Below, piece by piece: positions 5,952 through 7,932 of a DNA stretch of 7,932 nt (its first letter is position 1; the number at the start of each line of letters is the position of its first letter). Below the pieces are notes generated by a model. The model made no database searches, was not told the DNA's origin, and saw nothing but the letters and a program-made list of their open reading frames with translations. The stretch is from positions 1 through 7,932 of the forward strand of contig JANXUW010000064.1 of the NCBI GenBank assembly GCA_025351985.1, read 5' to 3'. Position numbers and translations under genes: made by a program. Source of the DNA: Pseudolysobacter sp. (GTDB taxonomy: Bacteria; Pseudomonadota; Gammaproteobacteria; Xanthomonadales; Rhodanobacteraceae).

Positions 5952-6755
5952 TCAGCGCAGCGTGCGCGTGAGCATCGGGGCGATGGTCTTGACGATCGCG
6001 GCGGCGACGAAGTGATTGCCGGCCACGATATTGCCGGTTTCGGGAATGCCGTCGTTGCCCGAGAAATCGCAATAACGCCCCGCGGCTTCGCGCACGAGCA
6101 GGCAACCGGCGGCCATGTCCCACGGTTTCAGGCCGATTTCGAAATAGCCGTCCATACGTCCGGCGGCAACATACGCCAGATCGAGTGCAGCGGAACCGGT
6201 GCGACGGATATCCTCGGCCTCGGCATCGATCAGCAACGCGCGCGTCATGTCGAGTTGCGCCGGCAGATGCTGGCGCTGGCGAAACGGAAAACCGGTAGCC
6301 AGCAATGCACCGCCGAGACCTTCGCGTTTGCTCACGCGCATGCGCCGGTCGTTGAGATACGCGCCATCGCCCTTGCTCGCCGTGAACAGCTCGTCACGCA
6401 GCGGATCGTAGACCACCGCGTGCATCGGTTCGCCGTTTTCGAGCATCGCGATGGAGACGCAGAAGTGCGGAAAGCCGCGCAGATAATTATGCGTGCCGTC
6501 GAGCGGATCGATGACCCAGACAAAACGCGAGTCGCCGCGTGCGCCGGATTCCTCGGCCAGCATCGCGTGGCCCGGAAATGCGCGCTTGAGTTCGCGTATG
6601 ATTTCGGCTTCGGCGAGTCGATCCACTTCGGACACGTAGTCGTGGCGCGCTTTCTCTTCCACGGCAAGACCTTCCACGCGATTCATATAACGCAGGATGA
6701 TGGTTCCTGCAGCGCGCGCGGCGCGTACCGCAACGTTGACGGCGGGTCTGGACAT
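5952..6755 (-). CDS. suhB: Inositol-1-monophosphatase family protein SuhB
   Basis: SuhB is a Mg-dependent, lithium-sensitive phosphatase of the inositol monophosphatase superfamily; in E. coli it also joins the rRNA antitermination complex with Nus factors. The 267-residue product matches the length of E. coli SuhB. The metal and catalytic motifs are intact: AEES (67-70), DPLDGT (83-88) and PWDMAAG (211-217). The start at 6755 is set by a strong GGAG six bases upstream and by alignment of MSRPAVNVAVRAARAAG with the usual N-terminus; extending to 6878 would add 41 residues of unlikely sequence that overlap trmJ. The gene diverges from trmJ as in E. coli. Whether it acts in inositol metabolism or mainly in rRNA transcription here cannot be judged from sequence. 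Confidence 0.95.
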   Translation of the reverse strand: MSRPAVNVAVRAARAAGTIILRYMNRVEGLAVEEKARHDYVSEVDRLAEAEIIRELKRAFPGHAMLAEESGARGDSRFVWVIDPLDGTHNYLRGFPHFCVSIAMLENGEPMHAVVYDPLRDELFTASKGDGAYLNDRRMRVSKREGLGGALLATGFPFRQRQHLPAQLDMTRALLIDAEAEDIRRTGSAALDLAYVAAGRMDGYFEIGLKPWDMAAGCLLVREAAGRYCDFSGNDGIPETGNIVAGNHFVAAAIVKTIAPMLTRTLR

Positions 6756-6876
6756 GCAAAACTCCGGGGTGGACAGGCTGGAAAAGAACAAGGCCGCAAG
6801 CGGTGTGTTTGGCTCTGCGGCGCGCAAGGGTAACAAATTCACCGGCTTGGGCCAAATTCCTGGCTGAACCGTAACC
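6756..6876. promoter_or_regulatory. Divergent suhB/trmJ intergenic region
   Basis: This 121-bp gap must carry promoters for both genes. For trmJ, TTGGCT (6809-6814) and TAACAA (6831-6836) with a 16-bp spacer are a weak candidate. No good minus-strand promoter stands out for suhB apart from its clear Shine-Dalgarno (GGAG just before 6755). I see no strong operator-like palindrome. Confidence 0.3.
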
Positions 6877-7665
6877 ATGAAATCAAGTCAATCCATGCCC
6901 GAAAATACCAGTCCCAGCCTCGCTTCCAGCAATATCCGTTTTGTCCTCGTGCGCACCTCGCATCCCGGCAATATCGGTGCGGCCGCGCGCGCCATGCGCA
7001 CGATGGGCCATGCGCGGCTCGTGCTGGTCGCGCCGTTGCATTACCCGCACGCCGATGTCACGGCGTTGGCTGCGGGCGCGGATGATGTGCTCGAAAATAT
7101 CGTGGTCGTACCGGATCTGGCGAGCGCGATTGCGGACTGCCGTCTCGTACTCGGCTGCACCGCGCGTCAGCGTGGCGTGCCGCTGCCGGAAATTTCGCCG
7201 CGCACCGCCGCCGAACGTCTGCATCACGCGCCGCCCGACGATGAAGTCGCGCTGGTATTCGGCAACGAACGCTCGGGTCTCGAAAACGAAGAACTCATGC
7301 GTTGTCATGCCGCCGTGCATATTCCGAGCGTGGCCGATTTCAGCTCGCTGAACCTCGCGCAGGCGGTGCAGGTGCTGGCCTACGAATTACGTCTCGCGTC
7401 GTTGCAGGGCATGGCATTATTGCCGCCGCCGCTGAAGTCGGATCCGCTCGCCACCGCCGCGGAAATGGAATATTTTTTCGCCCATCTGGCGCAGACCTTG
7501 ATCGATATCGATTTCCACAAAGGCCGGGCTGCGGTGACCATCGAGCGCCGTTTGCGGCGATTGTTTCAGCGCGCCGAACCGGAGCAGCGCGAGTTGCGCA
7601 TCCTGCGTGGAATTTTCGACGATGCGCAGCGCATGGCGCGACTGGCGGGCAGCAAAAAAGAGTAG
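6877..7665 (+). CDS. trmJ: tRNA (cytidine/uridine-2'-O-)-methyltransferase TrmJ
   Basis: TrmJ is a SPOUT-class enzyme that uses S-adenosylmethionine to 2'-O-methylate position 32 in the anticodon loop of several tRNAs. The 262-residue product carries the family motifs: NIRFVLVRTSHPGNIGAAAR (19-38) with the TSHPGNIGA substrate/knot segment, LGCTAR (92-97), VALVFGNERSGLENEEL (124-140) and SSLNLAQAVQVLAYE (156-170), the last two forming the trefoil-knot cofactor site. A helical C-terminal extension follows, as in E. coli TrmJ (about 246 residues). Start is ATG 6877; ATG 6895 is also possible, as neither has a strong ribosome binding site and the conserved part begins only at residue 19. It is divergent from suhB and converges on the CorC-like gene, with 15 bp between stop codons. 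Confidence 0.94.
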   Translation: MKSSQSMPENTSPSLASSNIRFVLVRTSHPGNIGAAARAMRTMGHARLVLVAPLHYPHADVTALAAGADDVLENIVVVPDLASAIADCRLVLGCTARQRGVPLPEISPRTAAERLHHAPPDDEVALVFGNERSGLENEELMRCHAAVHIPSVADFSSLNLAQAVQVLAYELRLASLQGMALLPPPLKSDPLATAAEMEYFFAHLAQTLIDIDFHKGRAAVTIERRLRRLFQRAEPEQRELRILRGIFDDAQRMARLAGSKKE

Positions 7666-7680
7666 ACGAATTTCGCGAAC

Positions 7681-7932
7681 TCAGTGCCGCCGCGATACCG
7701 CATCGTCATCGTGAGCGCCGGCGACACCTTCGCGCGAAATCAAAATCTTGTCGATGCGTGCGCCATCGAGATCGACCACCTCGAAACGAAAACTGCGCCA
7801 GATAAACCATTCGCCGACATCGGGAATGCGACCGAACTGCGCCATCATCATTCCGGCGGCGGTATGGAAATCGTGGTCTTCCTCGTTCGGCAACTGCGTC
7901 AGATGCAACAGCTCGCGCAAGTCGTCGGCGCC
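7681..7932 (-). CDS. HlyC/CorC-family membrane protein, C-terminal transporter-associated domain (5' end outside window)
   Basis: Only the last 83 residues are visible; the frame runs off the right edge with no start. They match the CorC_HlyC domain that ends proteins with a DUF21 membrane domain and paired CBS domains, a family implicated in Mg/Co or polyamine efflux and sometimes loosely called hemolysins. Diagnostic features are LPNEEDHDFHTAAGMMMAQF, then GRIPDVGEWF, then FRFEVVDLDGARIDKILI, the usual beta-rich core with DGxRIxKV at the end. A short polar His/Asp-rich tail follows. A stand-alone CorC would normally lack DUF21; which form this is cannot be told from the fragment. The gene converges on trmJ. 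Confidence 0.88.
   Translation of the reverse strand, partial: GADDLRELLHLTQLPNEEDHDFHTAAGMMMAQFGRIPDVGEWFIWRSFRFEVVDLDGARIDKILISREGVAGAHDDDAVSRRH

Noticed and set aside
5907..6833. 308-codon open frame on the plus strand
   Set aside because: Antisense to suhB, which has intact catalytic motifs; no recognisable family in the antisense product.
6756..6878. 41-residue N-terminal extension of suhB
   Set aside because: It overlaps the trmJ start, has no family similarity, and a strong GGAG marks the start at 6755.
7672..7679. TTCGCGAA palindrome between the trmJ and CorC-like stop codons
   Set aside because: Eight bases is expected by chance in this composition, and there is no flanking stem or T tract.

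Overview
The window reads as chromosomal DNA of a GC-rich gammaproteobacterium. The best pointer is the divergent suhB/trmJ pair, an arrangement also found in Escherichia coli, together with a secF of proteobacterial type. A Xanthomonadales-like host is plausible, but that is an inference from general sequence character and was not tested.

Layout, left to right. (1) The 3' end of secF (Sec translocase) runs in from the left edge. (2) A two-gene toxin-antitoxin-like operon follows: a 75-residue, very basic, unrecognised protein overlaps by 20 bp a short zeta-toxin/UDP-N-acetylglucosamine-kinase-like P-loop protein. (3) On the minus strand, ending convergently against the toxin gene, lies a MerR-family regulator with a TipAS-type ligand domain. 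Its apparent promoter has the 19-bp spacer and central dyad typical of MerR-controlled promoters. (4) Just upstream of it, in the same direction, is a Tat-exported CotA-like multicopper oxidase. (5) Next on the minus strand is a secreted phospholipase C/acid phosphatase of the AcpA family. Its 3' end carries a long nested hairpin followed by a strong intrinsic terminator. (6) suhB (inositol monophosphatase family) is on the minus strand and trmJ (tRNA 2'-O-methyltransferase) diverges from it. (7) The C-terminal end of an HlyC/CorC-family membrane protein enters from the right edge.

The ends (secF, suhB, trmJ) are housekeeping genes. The middle, about 0.55-5.9 kb, is accessory in character: a toxin-antitoxin-like pair, a drug-type MerR regulator, and two exported enzymes acting on phenolics or metals and on phosphoesters. 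The most promising little-described item is the zeta-like toxin with its unusually basic small partner. No RNA genes, CRISPR arrays, insertion sequences or integrases were seen. No gene-free stretch exceeds about 200 bp.
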